A DNA stretch of 64,000 bases from Oscillospiraceae bacterium (lineage in GTDB: Bacteria > Bacillota > Clostridia > Oscillospirales > QAMX01): contig SVLY01000003.1 of assembly GCA_015067715.1 (NCBI GenBank), positions 1 to 64,000 of the forward strand. Reading direction: 5' to 3'. Of the stretch, positions 54,277 to 63,982 are shown piece after piece (within the stretch, counting starts at the first letter, position 1; every line of letters begins with the position of its first letter). The notes below the pieces were generated by a model. The model was not told where the DNA came from and did not search any database. It saw only the letters and a list, made by a program, of their open reading frames with translations. Both the position numbers and the translations under genes were made by a program.

Positions 54277-56436
54277 GTGAGAAATATGTACAGCTTTAAA
54301 ATAAAGGACGAGCCCTTTGCGGTGGGCTATCTCTCCTGCGAAAGCGAAAGCATTTACGTTCGCACGGGCACGGGCGTTTTGGAGACCGTGCGCCATGGAA
54401 AAATATACTTCGATAAGGACACCGGCTTTGCCTCTCTCGATCTTGGGGGAATGGCCTGCCGCAACACCTGGCAGGCAGGGCAGAGTCCCGACCTTGGGCG
54501 GCTGGAGCAAAAGGCTTTGGCCAACCCGGAAACGGCGGAGGACTACCGCTATATCGCCCGGGAAATGGCAAAGGTGGATCTGAACGCCATTGAAAGGCAC
54601 TTCACCGAAAACCAGCGGGACATAATAATCTCCTCCTCGGGCTGGGGCGGAACCTGGGGCGGTCACAGCGTTCCAAACCTTTTCCACTTTGCCCTTTTGG
54701 GAACGGAAGCTCTCCGGGAAAAGGTCGCCCGCTGCGCCGCAGAAAACCCGGGCTCTGCAGATTTTTACCGGGGACTTGAACTGGCACTGGATGCAATCGA
54801 GCTCCTCGCCGACCGCATTTGCGCATCCGCCCGGGAGGAGCTTGAAAAGACCGGGGACAAAAAGCTGGAAAGGCTGATACGCACCTTTTCGGAGTGCCCC
54901 CGCAGGCCTGCCGTCACCTTTGAAGAGGCCCTCTGCGTTTACCAGATGGTCTATAATCTCGACGGCCCGGACTCCCCGGGACATTTCGACCAGTATATGT
55001 ACGGCTTCTGGAAAAACTCGGACTACGCCCCCTCACGCCAGGCGCTGGAGGACATTTGGGTCTATTTCCACAAGACGAGAACCTGGAATCTGTGCATTTC
55101 CGGCTCGGACGAAAACTGGAACGACCTTTCAAACGACCTCACCTACGAAATTCTGGACGTCGCCCGGAAATTCCGCTTCCAGACCCCAAACCTCACCATG
55201 CGGTGTCACAGAAACACCCCGGAAGCCCTCTACGCCGCCGCCGCAAAGACCCTTGCCACAGGCATCGGAATGCCGGCGCTCTACAACGACGAGGTTGTCT
55301 GTCCCGCCCTTGAGAGCCTTGGCATTCCCCCAAAGGACTCCCACCTCTACGTTATGAACGGCTGTAACCAGATAGATATCCAGGGCAAATCCCACATGGG
55401 ACTTGAGGACGGCGAGGTGAACCTTGCCCTTGCTCTGAGCTACGCCCTCACAAACGGCTACAACAAGCGCTACGACAGGGTCATCGGCCTTGAGACCGGC
55501 GTGGCTGAGAGCTTTGACACCTTTGAAAAGTTCTACGCCGCCGTAAAGGCGCAGATCGCCCACCTTTGCGACCAGGTCTGCGCCAGCGCAAACACCGCCC
55601 AGGAGATGGTCGCCGCACGCTCGGCAAACCTTTTCCGCTCACTTTGCATAGAGGGCTGTGTTGAAAAAGGCCTGGACCACAAAAACCGCGGACCCCTCTA
55701 CGGCCACGGTCAGATCCTTTGGGAGGGAGGCGCCGAGCTTTACGACTCGCTTGCCAACATCAAACGCTACGTTTATGAGCAGAAAAAGTACACTCTCGCC
55801 CAGGTACGTGATGCCATTCTTTCGGATTTCGCCGGTCAGGAGGAAATGTACGCCGATTTCAAGCGCTCGGGGCTGAACTTTGGAAACGACGACCCCTACG
55901 TGGACGGGTTTGCCCGGGAGACCATGGACGAATTCAACCGCTATCTGCGAAAGAAAAAGACCTGGCGGGGCGGTTTTTACTCCGGCGGATGCTCGCCCTT
56001 TAACCGCGCCGCAGACTACGGCCGCCAGACCGGCGCTCTGCCCAACGGCAAGCTCTCCACGGAGACCATGTTTGCCGACTCCATCGGCGCCACCCCGGGA
56101 CGGGACGTGAAGGGCCCCACGGCTCTGCTGAACTCCTGCCTCGCATTTGATCACAGCCTTGCCGGAAGCGGGTTTATTCTGAACCTGAAATTCGAACGGG
56201 GGCTTTTTGAGAGCGAAAAGGGTCAGGCAGGCTTTATTGCCCTGTGGAAGACCTATTTTGCCCGGGGCGGCCAGCAGCTTTCCGTCACCGTTGCCGACCG
56301 CGCGATCCTTCTCGCCGCCAAAGCCGACCCCGACGCCCACAGAGACCTCATCGTCCGCGTGGGAGGCTACAGCGAGTATTTTGTAAACCTGTCAGCCGAG
56401 CTTCAGGAAAACATCATCGCAAGAACGGGATATTGA
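54277..56436 (+). CDS. Divergent glycyl-radical enzyme (pyruvate formate-lyase-like)
   Basis: C-terminal 'DLIVRVGGYSEYFVNLSAELQENIIARTGY' glycyl-radical motif; 'GHFDQYMYGFW' and 'MNGCNQIDIQGKSHMGLEDGEVNLALAL' at the active-site Cys region. Confidence 0.88.
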   Translation: MRNMYSFKIKDEPFAVGYLSCESESIYVRTGTGVLETVRHGKIYFDKDTGFASLDLGGMACRNTWQAGQSPDLGRLEQKALANPETAEDYRYIAREMAKVDLNAIERHFTENQRDIIISSSGWGGTWGGHSVPNLFHFALLGTEALREKVARCAAENPGSADFYRGLELALDAIELLADRICASAREELEKTGDKKLERLIRTFSECPRRPAVTFEEALCVYQMVYNLDGPDSPGHFDQYMYGFWKNSDYAPSRQALEDIWVYFHKTRTWNLCISGSDENWNDLSNDLTYEILDVARKFRFQTPNLTMRCHRNTPEALYAAAAKTLATGIGMPALYNDEVVCPALESLGIPPKDSHLYVMNGCNQIDIQGKSHMGLEDGEVNLALALSYALTNGYNKRYDRVIGLETGVAESFDTFEKFYAAVKAQIAHLCDQVCASANTAQEMVAARSANLFRSLCIEGCVEKGLDHKNRGPLYGHGQILWEGGAELYDSLANIKRYVYEQKKYTLAQVRDAILSDFAGQEEMYADFKRSGLNFGNDDPYVDGFARETMDEFNRYLRKKKTWRGGFYSGGCSPFNRAADYGRQTGALPNGKLSTETMFADSIGATPGRDVKGPTALLNSCLAFDHSLAGSGFILNLKFERGLFESEKGQAGFIALWKTYFARGGQQLSVTVADRAILLAAKADPDAHRDLIVRVGGYSEYFVNLSAELQENIIARTGY

Positions 56437-56449
56437 TTCTCCCCGACAC

Positions 56450-56868
56450 AAAAAAGCTCCCTTTTTATGGCGTAATGTCCTTATGGGACATTACGCCAAC
56501 GAAATAAATCCCTCACGGGATTTATGAAATATCCTATGGATATGAAATATTGCTTCGCAATGTGAAATACGCTGCGGCGTATCGGGATTTATTTCATTTC
56601 ACGTTCGGGCGCAGTCCGAATATTTCACAATTCTCGAAGAGAATTATTTCACATTTTGCGTCAGCAAAATATTTCAATAAAAAGAAAGAGAAGGAACAAC
56701 CGATAGGTTGAGCCTTCTCTTTTTCTGTTGCAAGTGGGTTCGGGCAACTGCCCGACTGCATTTGTGCATACAAATGCGATGCCGGTTCTTTTCAGCAGAA
56801 ATGATAGAAAACGGTGCTTTCTAAAATTCTCCGTTAAGAACACAATCCTATCCAAAAGGGAGCTTTTT
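56450..56868. repeat. Composite hairpin-chain element B bracketed by terminator-like inverted arms
   Basis: aaaaagctccctttt / aaaagggagcttttt; atggcgtaatgtcc ttat gggacattacgcca; hairpins spaced by gaaat, then by atttca. Confidence 0.7.
56680..56850 (+). ncRNA. Candidate conserved structured RNA domain (copy 2)
   Basis: aaagagaagg..ccttctcttt; gggttcgggcaactgccc; gcatttgt gcat acaaatgcgatgc; ttctccgttaagaa; aligns with 7758..7911. Confidence 0.5.
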
Positions 56869-56873
56869 ATTCT

Positions 56874-58508
56874 TCAGGAAACGATCTCGATCTCAACGCC
56901 CTCCGGGGCGGAGTATTCGGTCTTTATGCCGTCGGGAGTGGCGGTATGGCTTACGTTGACGACGCCGTGGGGTGTGGGGTAGGTGCCACGGGCGAAGGTC
57001 ATGCCGCAGAGATCGGGGCGAAGAATGAGCTTTTTACAGCCGGGCTCGGCAATTGTAATGCCCAGCACGGTTTCTGCCAGAAACGCCGTGACCGCGGAGG
57101 ACCAGCCGTGGCAAAGGCTGTGGCGCAGGCCAATATAGCAGAAGGCGCCGTTGTCCCCATGGATATCGCTCTTGCCCTCGGGCACGGGAGCGTCGATGGG
57201 CGCGGCGTTTTCCATCCAGTCGATGTTGAAATCCTCCCAGAAGGTGGTTGCGCCCATGGAGAGCATTGCGCCGTAGTATTCCTTGAGCACCTCAATTGCC
57301 CCGGGGGCGTCGGCCCGGGCGGCAACGGTGAAGAGGTAGTAGCTCATAAAGGTGGAAAAGCCCTTTGCGCCGCCGGAAAGGATGTTTTTACCGGCGGTGA
57401 CCGTGTCGCTCCAGCCCGAAAGGGCGGCAAAGGCCTCGACCTGCTTTGCGCCGTGGGTGTCGAGCGCCGTTGCGCAGATAAGCTCTGCCTTGGCAAGACA
57501 ATCCCCGGCCAGCATCACGTCTCCGCAGACCCCGGCGAGAAGCGAGGTCTTTCTCAGGCACAGCGCCATAAGGGCTCTGGTGCCTGCCTTTTCCCACGGG
57601 GTCTCGTGGCTGGGCCAGTCCAGGAAATAGCCCGGGAGGTGATCCTCGCCTGTTTCGTCCACAAGGGCTTCTATCTTTCGGGCAAGCTCAAGGGCGTATT
57701 CCCGGTTTTTCTCAAGGAAGGCCGTGCTTCCGGTGTAAAAATACCAGTCCCAGACCATTATCAGCCACCAGAGAGAGTAAGAGGGCATACCGTTCATCCA
57801 GCCGGAAAGAGGCGTCTGGTCCCGCATAAAGTCAAGGCTGTCCTCGAAGACCTGCTGAGGGCCGAAAACCGTGCGGACGGTGAGCATTTCGGGGTGCATA
57901 TCTCCAACCCAGACCAGCCTGTCACGCTTTATGCCGTCCCAGATAAACTGCTGCATACAGTTGCGGCAGGTGTAGGCGGCAGTGGAGTAGATGCGGTTGA
58001 GAAGCTCGCTGTCGCACTCGAAGCTTCCGAGATAGGGAATGTCCCGGACGATCTCAACGGCGGAGAGCGCCTTTATGCGAAGAGAGGAATTCGGCTCCTC
58101 AAGAATTATGCGCACGAAGCGAAAGCCGCTTTCGGGGTAGGTCATGTCGCTGAAGGGGCAGATAAAGGTCTCGAAATCCCGGATGGCGTGGTCGTTGGTG
58201 GCACCCTTTTCGCCCACGGTGCTCATGGTCTCGGAGACGCTCTCTCCCAGCACGATGCGAACCTTTACGTTTTTCATTCCGGAGGTAACGTGGGTGAGCA
58301 GTCTTGGGGAGCCGTTAAGCTCTCTGCCAAAGTCCAAAATCACCTCTGCCTTTTCGCCGCTTTCGCCGTTTGAAAGCAGGGTGCAGGCAGGCTCGTCGGT
58401 GGTTATCTGAAGGGGCTTTTGGCTGAGCAAAAGCTCAGCGCCGGAAACCTCTCCCCGGGTGAGCACTACCTTCGAGGGGAAAAGGTCGTATCTTTTTCTC
58501 TGATCCAT
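56874..58508 (-). CDS. GH78-like alpha-L-rhamnosidase family protein
   Basis: 'CRNCMQQFIWDGIKRDRLVWVGDMHPEMLTVRTVFG...SLDFMRDQTPLSGWMNGMPSYSLWWLIMVWDWYFYTG', six-hairpin GH78 features. Confidence 0.82.
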   Translation of the reverse strand: MDQRKRYDLFPSKVVLTRGEVSGAELLLSQKPLQITTDEPACTLLSNGESGEKAEVILDFGRELNGSPRLLTHVTSGMKNVKVRIVLGESVSETMSTVGEKGATNDHAIRDFETFICPFSDMTYPESGFRFVRIILEEPNSSLRIKALSAVEIVRDIPYLGSFECDSELLNRIYSTAAYTCRNCMQQFIWDGIKRDRLVWVGDMHPEMLTVRTVFGPQQVFEDSLDFMRDQTPLSGWMNGMPSYSLWWLIMVWDWYFYTGSTAFLEKNREYALELARKIEALVDETGEDHLPGYFLDWPSHETPWEKAGTRALMALCLRKTSLLAGVCGDVMLAGDCLAKAELICATALDTHGAKQVEAFAALSGWSDTVTAGKNILSGGAKGFSTFMSYYLFTVAARADAPGAIEVLKEYYGAMLSMGATTFWEDFNIDWMENAAPIDAPVPEGKSDIHGDNGAFCYIGLRHSLCHGWSSAVTAFLAETVLGITIAEPGCKKLILRPDLCGMTFARGTYPTPHGVVNVSHTATPDGIKTEYSAPEGVEIEIVS

Positions 58509-58537
58509 ATATCTTTCGTCCCTTTGCGTCCGATTTA

Positions 58538-59425
58538 TTATGCCTTGCCGTTGAGCCGGGCAGAGTAGACTCCCGCCCGGTGGAGGGCGGCGAGCTTTTC
58601 CGCAACGGCAGGTCGGTCCTCCCGGTAGGTCACACCAAACCAGCTCCCCGCGGTGGGCCGCAGGAGTATCTCCAGCCGGTCAAGGGCCAGCATTCTGTTT
58701 ACGAAAACGGGAATGGGAAGCTCCTCGTTGTTTTTGCCGCCGTCGGTGGCGGCAAGGAATTCGGCAAAGCCGCGTTCAAGGTCACCGAAGATCTCCGGGC
58801 AGAAGCACCACATATTCATGGAGACCTGGGCGTCGGGGTCAAGCACCTCTCCGGAGACCGTGTCCACGATAGTGCCGTCGGGGTTCAGGCCGATTTTGGT
58901 GAGCTCTCTCACAGCGGTGAGTCTGCCGTTGCTGTTTTCAAATATTGCCCGGGCGACGGTGCCGTTGGGGCTGACGGTGTTTTTCAGCAGATAGGGCACG
59001 GAAACGCATTTGCCCTTTTCTCCGGCGATGTCGCAAAGCCCCCGGTAAGCCGCTCCAAAGGCCTCAGGCCCGTAATAATCGTCCGCATTGATCACCGCAA
59101 AGGGCTCCGCCACACAGGGCTTTGCGCACAAAAGGGCGTGGACGGTGCCGTAGGGCTTGGTTCTTCCGTGGGGCGCACCCTCCATGCTCTGGACGGCGTA
59201 TTTTATCTCCACGCCCAGCTCAAGCCTCGACCGGCAGAACTCGTCCATCCAGGGGCGCATATCCTCTTTGATTATGAACACGAGCTTGGAAAAGCCCGCC
59301 CTCACGGCGTCGTGAATGGCATACTCCATGAGTATCTCCCCGTTGGGGCCCACTCCGTCCAGCTGTTTACAGCCGCCGTACCTTTTTCCGAGACCTGCCG
59401 CCATGAGCACAAGTGACGCTTTCAT
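58538..59425 (-). CDS. Sugar nucleotidyltransferase family protein
   Basis: 'LVLMAAGLGKRYGGCKQLDGVGPNGEILMEYAIHDAVRAGF'; start trimmed to ATG 59425. Confidence 0.82.
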   Translation of the reverse strand: MKASLVLMAAGLGKRYGGCKQLDGVGPNGEILMEYAIHDAVRAGFSKLVFIIKEDMRPWMDEFCRSRLELGVEIKYAVQSMEGAPHGRTKPYGTVHALLCAKPCVAEPFAVINADDYYGPEAFGAAYRGLCDIAGEKGKCVSVPYLLKNTVSPNGTVARAIFENSNGRLTAVRELTKIGLNPDGTIVDTVSGEVLDPDAQVSMNMWCFCPEIFGDLERGFAEFLAATDGGKNNEELPIPVFVNRMLALDRLEILLRPTAGSWFGVTYREDRPAVAEKLAALHRAGVYSARLNGKA

Positions 59426-59555
59426 AAAAAAACAAAGCCTCCGCTGAATCTGGTAATCACTAAGACAATTATAACAGATAGCAAAGGCTTTGTCCACCGA
59501 TTTGAAATTATTTCGGCTTTTTTATCCGCAAAAAAGACCCCGCAATGCCGGAAGC

Positions 59556-60623
59556 TTATTCAAGAGAGATCTCCTTCTTAAGGGCGGCAGACTGATAGAG
59601 GTAGTCCAGCAGCTTGGCGCTTTCAAGTATATTGTCGATATGGCTGCGGTTCTTAACGCCGGAGTCGATCTCCTCCAGGAATGCGACGTCCTCGCAAAGG
59701 TACATATTGGGGATCTCGTAGTCGGGGGCTTCGGTCTCTAAGGTCTCGCCGTTGTAGAACTCAAAGTGTCCGCAATAGTCCAGCCTTGCGCCGCCCTTGT
59801 CTCCCAAAAAGTCCACGAACATATCACGCTTGTTAATATTCTGGGCCCAGGCGCCGTTGAAGGAGATGCTGGCCTTGTCGGTGCGGACGTAGCCGGTGAC
59901 GAAGTCCTCGACGTCGTTGGTGCCGTTTTCAACGTCGGAGGTATCCTCCGCCCACATACTTTCGTAGCGGTAGGACTTCATGTCCTTCGCCATTTCGCTG
60001 TAGGTGTCGCAGGTGAGATTTTCTATCTTTGCGCCGCCGAGAATGTAGAGAATAAGGTCCAGGAAGTGAACGCCCCAGTCGATGAGAGCGCCGCCGCCGG
60101 ACTGGGTCTTGGTGGTAAATGCGCCGCCAAGGCCGGGAATGGCGCGGAAGGAGCGGAAAGAGCAGTAAACGTGGTAGATATTTCCAAAGCGGCCCTCGCG
60201 CACCATCTGCTCGAGCATTTCAACGGAGCGGTGGAAGCGGTTGCAGACGCCGATGTTCAGCATCAGCCCCCGGGAGTTTGCAGCCTCGGCCATTTCGCAG
60301 GACAGGGCGTAGTTTACGGTGATGGGCTTTTCGCAGAAAACGTTCTTGCCCGCCTTCAGCGCGTCCATGGTAACGGTGTAGTGGGCGTAGTTGGGAGTGA
60401 GAACGTATACGGTGTCCACCTCGGGGTCGGAAAAGGCGACGTTGTAGTCCGTGATAACGTTTTCAACCTTTTCGGGATATTTCTCCTTAAAACTCCGGGC
60501 TTTTTCCTCTATAAGGTCACAGGCGTATTTAATGCGAACCTCGGGTATCTGTGTAAGGGCGGGAAAATGGGCGTCTCCGGCGATCCGGCCGCAGCCGACG
60601 ATGGCGATAACGTGTTCTTTCAT
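59556..60623 (-). CDS. Gfo/Idh/MocA family oxidoreductase
   Basis: 'IAIVGCGRIAGDAHFPAL', 'KNVFCEKPITVNYALSCEMAEAA'. Confidence 0.93.
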   Translation of the reverse strand: MKEHVIAIVGCGRIAGDAHFPALTQIPEVRIKYACDLIEEKARSFKEKYPEKVENVITDYNVAFSDPEVDTVYVLTPNYAHYTVTMDALKAGKNVFCEKPITVNYALSCEMAEAANSRGLMLNIGVCNRFHRSVEMLEQMVREGRFGNIYHVYCSFRSFRAIPGLGGAFTTKTQSGGGALIDWGVHFLDLILYILGGAKIENLTCDTYSEMAKDMKSYRYESMWAEDTSDVENGTNDVEDFVTGYVRTDKASISFNGAWAQNINKRDMFVDFLGDKGGARLDYCGHFEFYNGETLETEAPDYEIPNMYLCEDVAFLEEIDSGVKNRSHIDNILESAKLLDYLYQSAALKKEISLE

Positions 60624-60695
60624 GGATAACGGTCTTCCTTTCGCATATTTTCGGTTCTATTATATATCCTCCGCCCCCATTTTTCAAGCCGCTTT

Positions 60696-61748
60696 TCAGC
60701 TTTTCACAAAATAATCCGAAAGCTCCGTGCCGGGGTAGTAGTGGGAGAGTATCTGCTCCCAGCTTTTGCCCTCTTCGGCCATGGCCCGGGCGCCGTATTG
60801 ACTCATGCCCACCCCGTGGCCGTAGCCACGGACGTCGAAACGGATGAGATCCGTGCCCTCTTCCACGGCAAAGCAGGTGCTTTTCAGGCCGCAAAGGGCG
60901 CGGATCTCGCTCCCGGAGACCCATTCTCCTCCCACCTGCACCCTTTCCACGTAGCCCCCGTCGGAAAGCTCTGCCGCACCGAACCAGAACGCCCCGGAGA
61001 GATCCGCTCCCGGGTGGGAGGAGCGTATTGCCGCGGCGAAGGCCTGTTTTTCAACGTAGACCTCGCTGGACCAGGCGGAAAAGTCCTTTTCCCCCACCGG
61101 GCTGGGCACGCTGACCAGATATTCCACGTTTCCGCCCCAGACGGATGCGGCAGAGGCGGTGCGCCCGGCGCTGGATGCGTGGAACACCGCCAGAATGGGC
61201 TCGCCCTCAAAGGTAAGCACCTGTCCCGCCGTCTGCTCTGCGGCGGCTTCGATCCGGCCATACCAGCTCTCCCCGTTTTCTCCCCACGAGGCGACGAGCT
61301 CATCTTTTCCGGCAACGGCGCAGCAATGGCCGGGGTCGTCACAGACGGCGGCACCGGGGTGAGCCTCCACCGGACGGGAAAGACGGTAGGCGATATAGGT
61401 TCTGGCGGCAACTGCCTGGGCCTTTAGGGCTTCCTCCGGAAAAAGCGCCGGCATTTCCGCGGCGGTCACCCGGCAGACCAGCTCCTCAAGGGGAAGAAAG
61501 ACCTCTTCGCCCCCGAGAAGAGCGCAGATAAGCTCCTCCTCCTTTTCCCCGGGCGCGTCAGAGACCGAAACCGGGGGCAGAGAGGAAGAAGACGTGACCG
61601 GTTCAGCGGAGGTCGTCTCCGTGACCTGTGATTGGAGCTCCGCGGCCGTATCCGGCGGAACGGGGGGCTTATTCAGCGAAACAAAGGCCATGGGCAGGGC
61701 AAAGACCGCAAGGATCGCGCCGGACAGTAAAAATAAGAGCTTTCTCAC
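60696..61748 (-). CDS. SpoIID/LytB domain protein (stage II sporulation protein D-like)
   Basis: '[37 protein letters not shown]', '[39 protein letters not shown]'. Confidence 0.92.
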   Translation of the reverse strand: MRKLLFLLSGAILAVFALPMAFVSLNKPPVPPDTAAELQSQVTETTSAEPVTSSSSLPPVSVSDAPGEKEEELICALLGGEEVFLPLEELVCRVTAAEMPALFPEEALKAQAVAARTYIAYRLSRPVEAHPGAAVCDDPGHCCAVAGKDELVASWGENGESWYGRIEAAAEQTAGQVLTFEGEPILAVFHASSAGRTASAASVWGGNVEYLVSVPSPVGEKDFSAWSSEVYVEKQAFAAAIRSSHPGADLSGAFWFGAAELSDGGYVERVQVGGEWVSGSEIRALCGLKSTCFAVEEGTDLIRFDVRGYGHGVGMSQYGARAMAEEGKSWEQILSHYYPGTELSDYFVKS

Positions 61749-61815
61749 AACTTGTCCCTCCGGGATATTTATTCATCGGTAAATCACTATGCCAGGTCTC
61801 GCGGGGATATTCGTA

Positions 61816-61844
61816 TTGCTTTCACCGGCGAAAAGTAGTATAAT
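61816..61844 (+). promoter_or_regulatory. Promoter for nucleotidyltransferase-galE
   Basis: TTGCTT - 17 nt - TATAAT. Confidence 0.55.
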
Positions 61845-61881
61845 ATAAAGAGATAAAATCCCGGAAAATCGGAGGTCAACC

Positions 61882-62802
61882 ATGGAAAAAGTTAAAACCT
61901 CGCTGGTCGTCATGGCCGCCGGCATCGGCTCCCGTTTTGGGGGAGGAATTAAACAGCTTGAGCCCGTCGGTCCCAACGGCGAGATCATTATGGACTACTC
62001 CATCCACGATGCCCTTGCCGCAGGCTTTGACCGCGTTGTATTTATAATCCGCAGAGCCATTGAAAAGGACTTTAAGGAGATCATCGGAGACCGCATTTCA
62101 AAGGTCTGCGAGATCGCCTACGTCTATCAGGAAAACTCCGCCATCCCCGAGGGCATCGCCGTTCCCGATGGCCGCACGAAGCCCTACGGCACGGGTCACG
62201 CCGCCCTCTGCTGCAAGGGTGTTGTGAACGAGCCCTTTGCGATCATCAATGCGGACGATTACTACGGCCGGGAGTGCTTTAAGCTCATCCACGACTATCT
62301 CGTCTCCACCGCAGACAAAAAAGACCCCGTTTGCTTCTGCATGGCGGGCTTTTACGTTAAAAACACCCTCTCCGAAAACGGCGGTGTTTCCCGCGGGCTT
62401 TGCCAGGTCGACGAAAACGGCTTCCTTGCCGACGTAACCGAGACCCACAATATCGTCCCCAACGGGACGGGCGTTGCCGTTAAGACCGAAGAGGGACTTG
62501 TTGAGATATCCCCCGAGAGCTACGCTTCCATGAATATGTGGGGCCTTACCCCTGCTTTCTTCGACCGCACCGAGGCCGGATTTGAAGAATTCCTCAAAAA
62601 CCTTGGCAAGGACGATATTAAGAGCGAGTTTTATCTGCCCCGCGCCATCGATACCATGCTCAAAGAGGGACTTGCCACGGTAAAGGTCCTGCCCACGGAT
62701 GAAAAATGGTTCGGCGTTACCTACCGCGAGGATAAGCCGGGCGTTGTGGATGCCTTTAAAAAGCTCTATGCCACCGGAGTTTATTCCGGAAAGCTCTTTT
62801 AA
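61882..62802 (+). CDS. Sugar nucleotidyltransferase family protein (paralog of 58538..59425)
   Basis: 'LVVMAAGIGSRFGGGIKQLEPVGPNGEIIMDYSIHDALAAGFDRVVFII'. Confidence 0.85.
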   Translation: MEKVKTSLVVMAAGIGSRFGGGIKQLEPVGPNGEIIMDYSIHDALAAGFDRVVFIIRRAIEKDFKEIIGDRISKVCEIAYVYQENSAIPEGIAVPDGRTKPYGTGHAALCCKGVVNEPFAIINADDYYGRECFKLIHDYLVSTADKKDPVCFCMAGFYVKNTLSENGGVSRGLCQVDENGFLADVTETHNIVPNGTGVAVKTEEGLVEISPESYASMNMWGLTPAFFDRTEAGFEEFLKNLGKDDIKSEFYLPRAIDTMLKEGLATVKVLPTDEKWFGVTYREDKPGVVDAFKKLYATGVYSGKLF

Positions 62803-62824
62803 GAAAAGGAGATAGATTTAAAAA

Positions 62825-63835
62825 ATGAAAGTTCTTCTCACAGGCGGCGCCGGATATATCGGCTCCCATACTGCCGTTGAGCTCATCAACGCCGGCCACG
62901 AGGCCATTGTGGCAGATAATTTTGCAAACAGCTCCCCCGAAGCAACAAAGCGCGTGGAGCAGATAACCGGAAAGTCCGTTCCCCTCTACGAGCTGGACGT
63001 TTGCGACAAGGCCGCTTTGGAAAAGCTCTTTGCCGCCGAGCGCCCCGACGCGGTCATTCACCTTGCCGGTCTCAAGGCCGTTGGCGAGTCCGTTGCAAAG
63101 CCCGTGCTCTATTACCGCAACAATATCGACTCCACCCTGTCCCTGCTTGAGGTCATGGAGGAATACGGCTGCAACAGGCTGATCTTCAGCTCCTCCGCCA
63201 CGGTCTACGGCGCGCCGGACACCCTGCCCATCACCGAAGAGTCCAAAGCCGGCGGCTGCACCAACCCCTACGGCTGGACGAAATACATGATCGAGCGCAT
63301 TATCGAAGGCGCCGCCGTTGCAAACAAAAACCTCTCCGCCGTGCTTCTGCGCTATTTCAACCCCGTCGGCGCCCACGAAAGCGGACTTATCGGTGAAAAG
63401 CCCAACGGCATCCCCAACAACCTTATGCCCTATATCTGCAAGGTCGCCGGCGGCGAGCTTAAAGAGCTTTCCGTTTTCGGCAACGACTATAACACCCACG
63501 ACGGCACCGGCGTGAGAGACTATATCCACGTGGTCGACCTGGCAAAGGGTCACGTTGCCGCCCTTGGCTATTGCGCCGAAAACTCCGGCACCGAGATATT
63601 CAACCTTGGCACCGGCATCGGCTACAGCGTTCTGGACATGGTAAACGCCTTTGAAAGAGCAAACGGCGTTCCCGTTGCCCACCGCATCGCCCCCCGCCGC
63701 CCCGGCGACATCGACGCCTGCTACGCCGACCCCTCAAAGGCCGCCAGGCTTCTCGGCTGGAAGGCCGAAAAGAACCTGGACGATATGTGCCGCGACTCCT
63801 GGACCTGGCAGAAAAACTGCCTGGCAGGGAAGTGA
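62825..63835 (+). CDS. galE: UDP-glucose 4-epimerase
   Basis: 'LLTGGAGYIGSHTAVELINAGHEAIVADNFANSS', 'NPYGWTKYMIERI', 'FNLGTGIGYSVLDMV'. Confidence 0.96.
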   Translation: MKVLLTGGAGYIGSHTAVELINAGHEAIVADNFANSSPEATKRVEQITGKSVPLYELDVCDKAALEKLFAAERPDAVIHLAGLKAVGESVAKPVLYYRNNIDSTLSLLEVMEEYGCNRLIFSSSATVYGAPDTLPITEESKAGGCTNPYGWTKYMIERIIEGAAVANKNLSAVLLRYFNPVGAHESGLIGEKPNGIPNNLMPYICKVAGGELKELSVFGNDYNTHDGTGVRDYIHVVDLAKGHVAALGYCAENSGTEIFNLGTGIGYSVLDMVNAFERANGVPVAHRIAPRRPGDIDACYADPSKAARLLGWKAEKNLDDMCRDSWTWQKNCLAGK

Positions 63836-63937
63836 GTTATATTCGCCTTCGGCGAGTTATATTGCTGCGCAGTTATATTCGCCTTTGAGGCGAGTGATAT
63901 TGCTACGCAGTGATATTCGGCCTTCGGCCGAGTTAAA
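63836..63937 (+). repeat. Hairpin-chain element D directly after galE
   Basis: Hairpins cgccttcggcg / gctgcgc / cgcctttgaggcg / gctacgc / cggccttcggccg separated by (a)gttatatt or agtgatatt. Confidence 0.8.
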
Positions 63938-63950
63938 CAAAAGATAAAAA

Positions 63951-63982
63951 TGATCCGGTCGTTTTGACCGGGTCTTTTTTTT
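63951..63982 (+). terminator. Terminator after galE/element D
   Basis: atccggtc gtttt gaccgggt cttttttttg. Confidence 0.8.

Noticed and set aside
56680-56850. Group II intron domain V/VI or group I intron core
   Set aside because: No AGC..GAAA..GUACGGUU-like domain V signature and no group I P/Q/R/S core recognised.
63836-63937. Possible CRISPR array
   Set aside because: The conserved unit is only ~8 nt and the intervening sequences are self-complementary hairpins of 7-13 nt; no cas genes.
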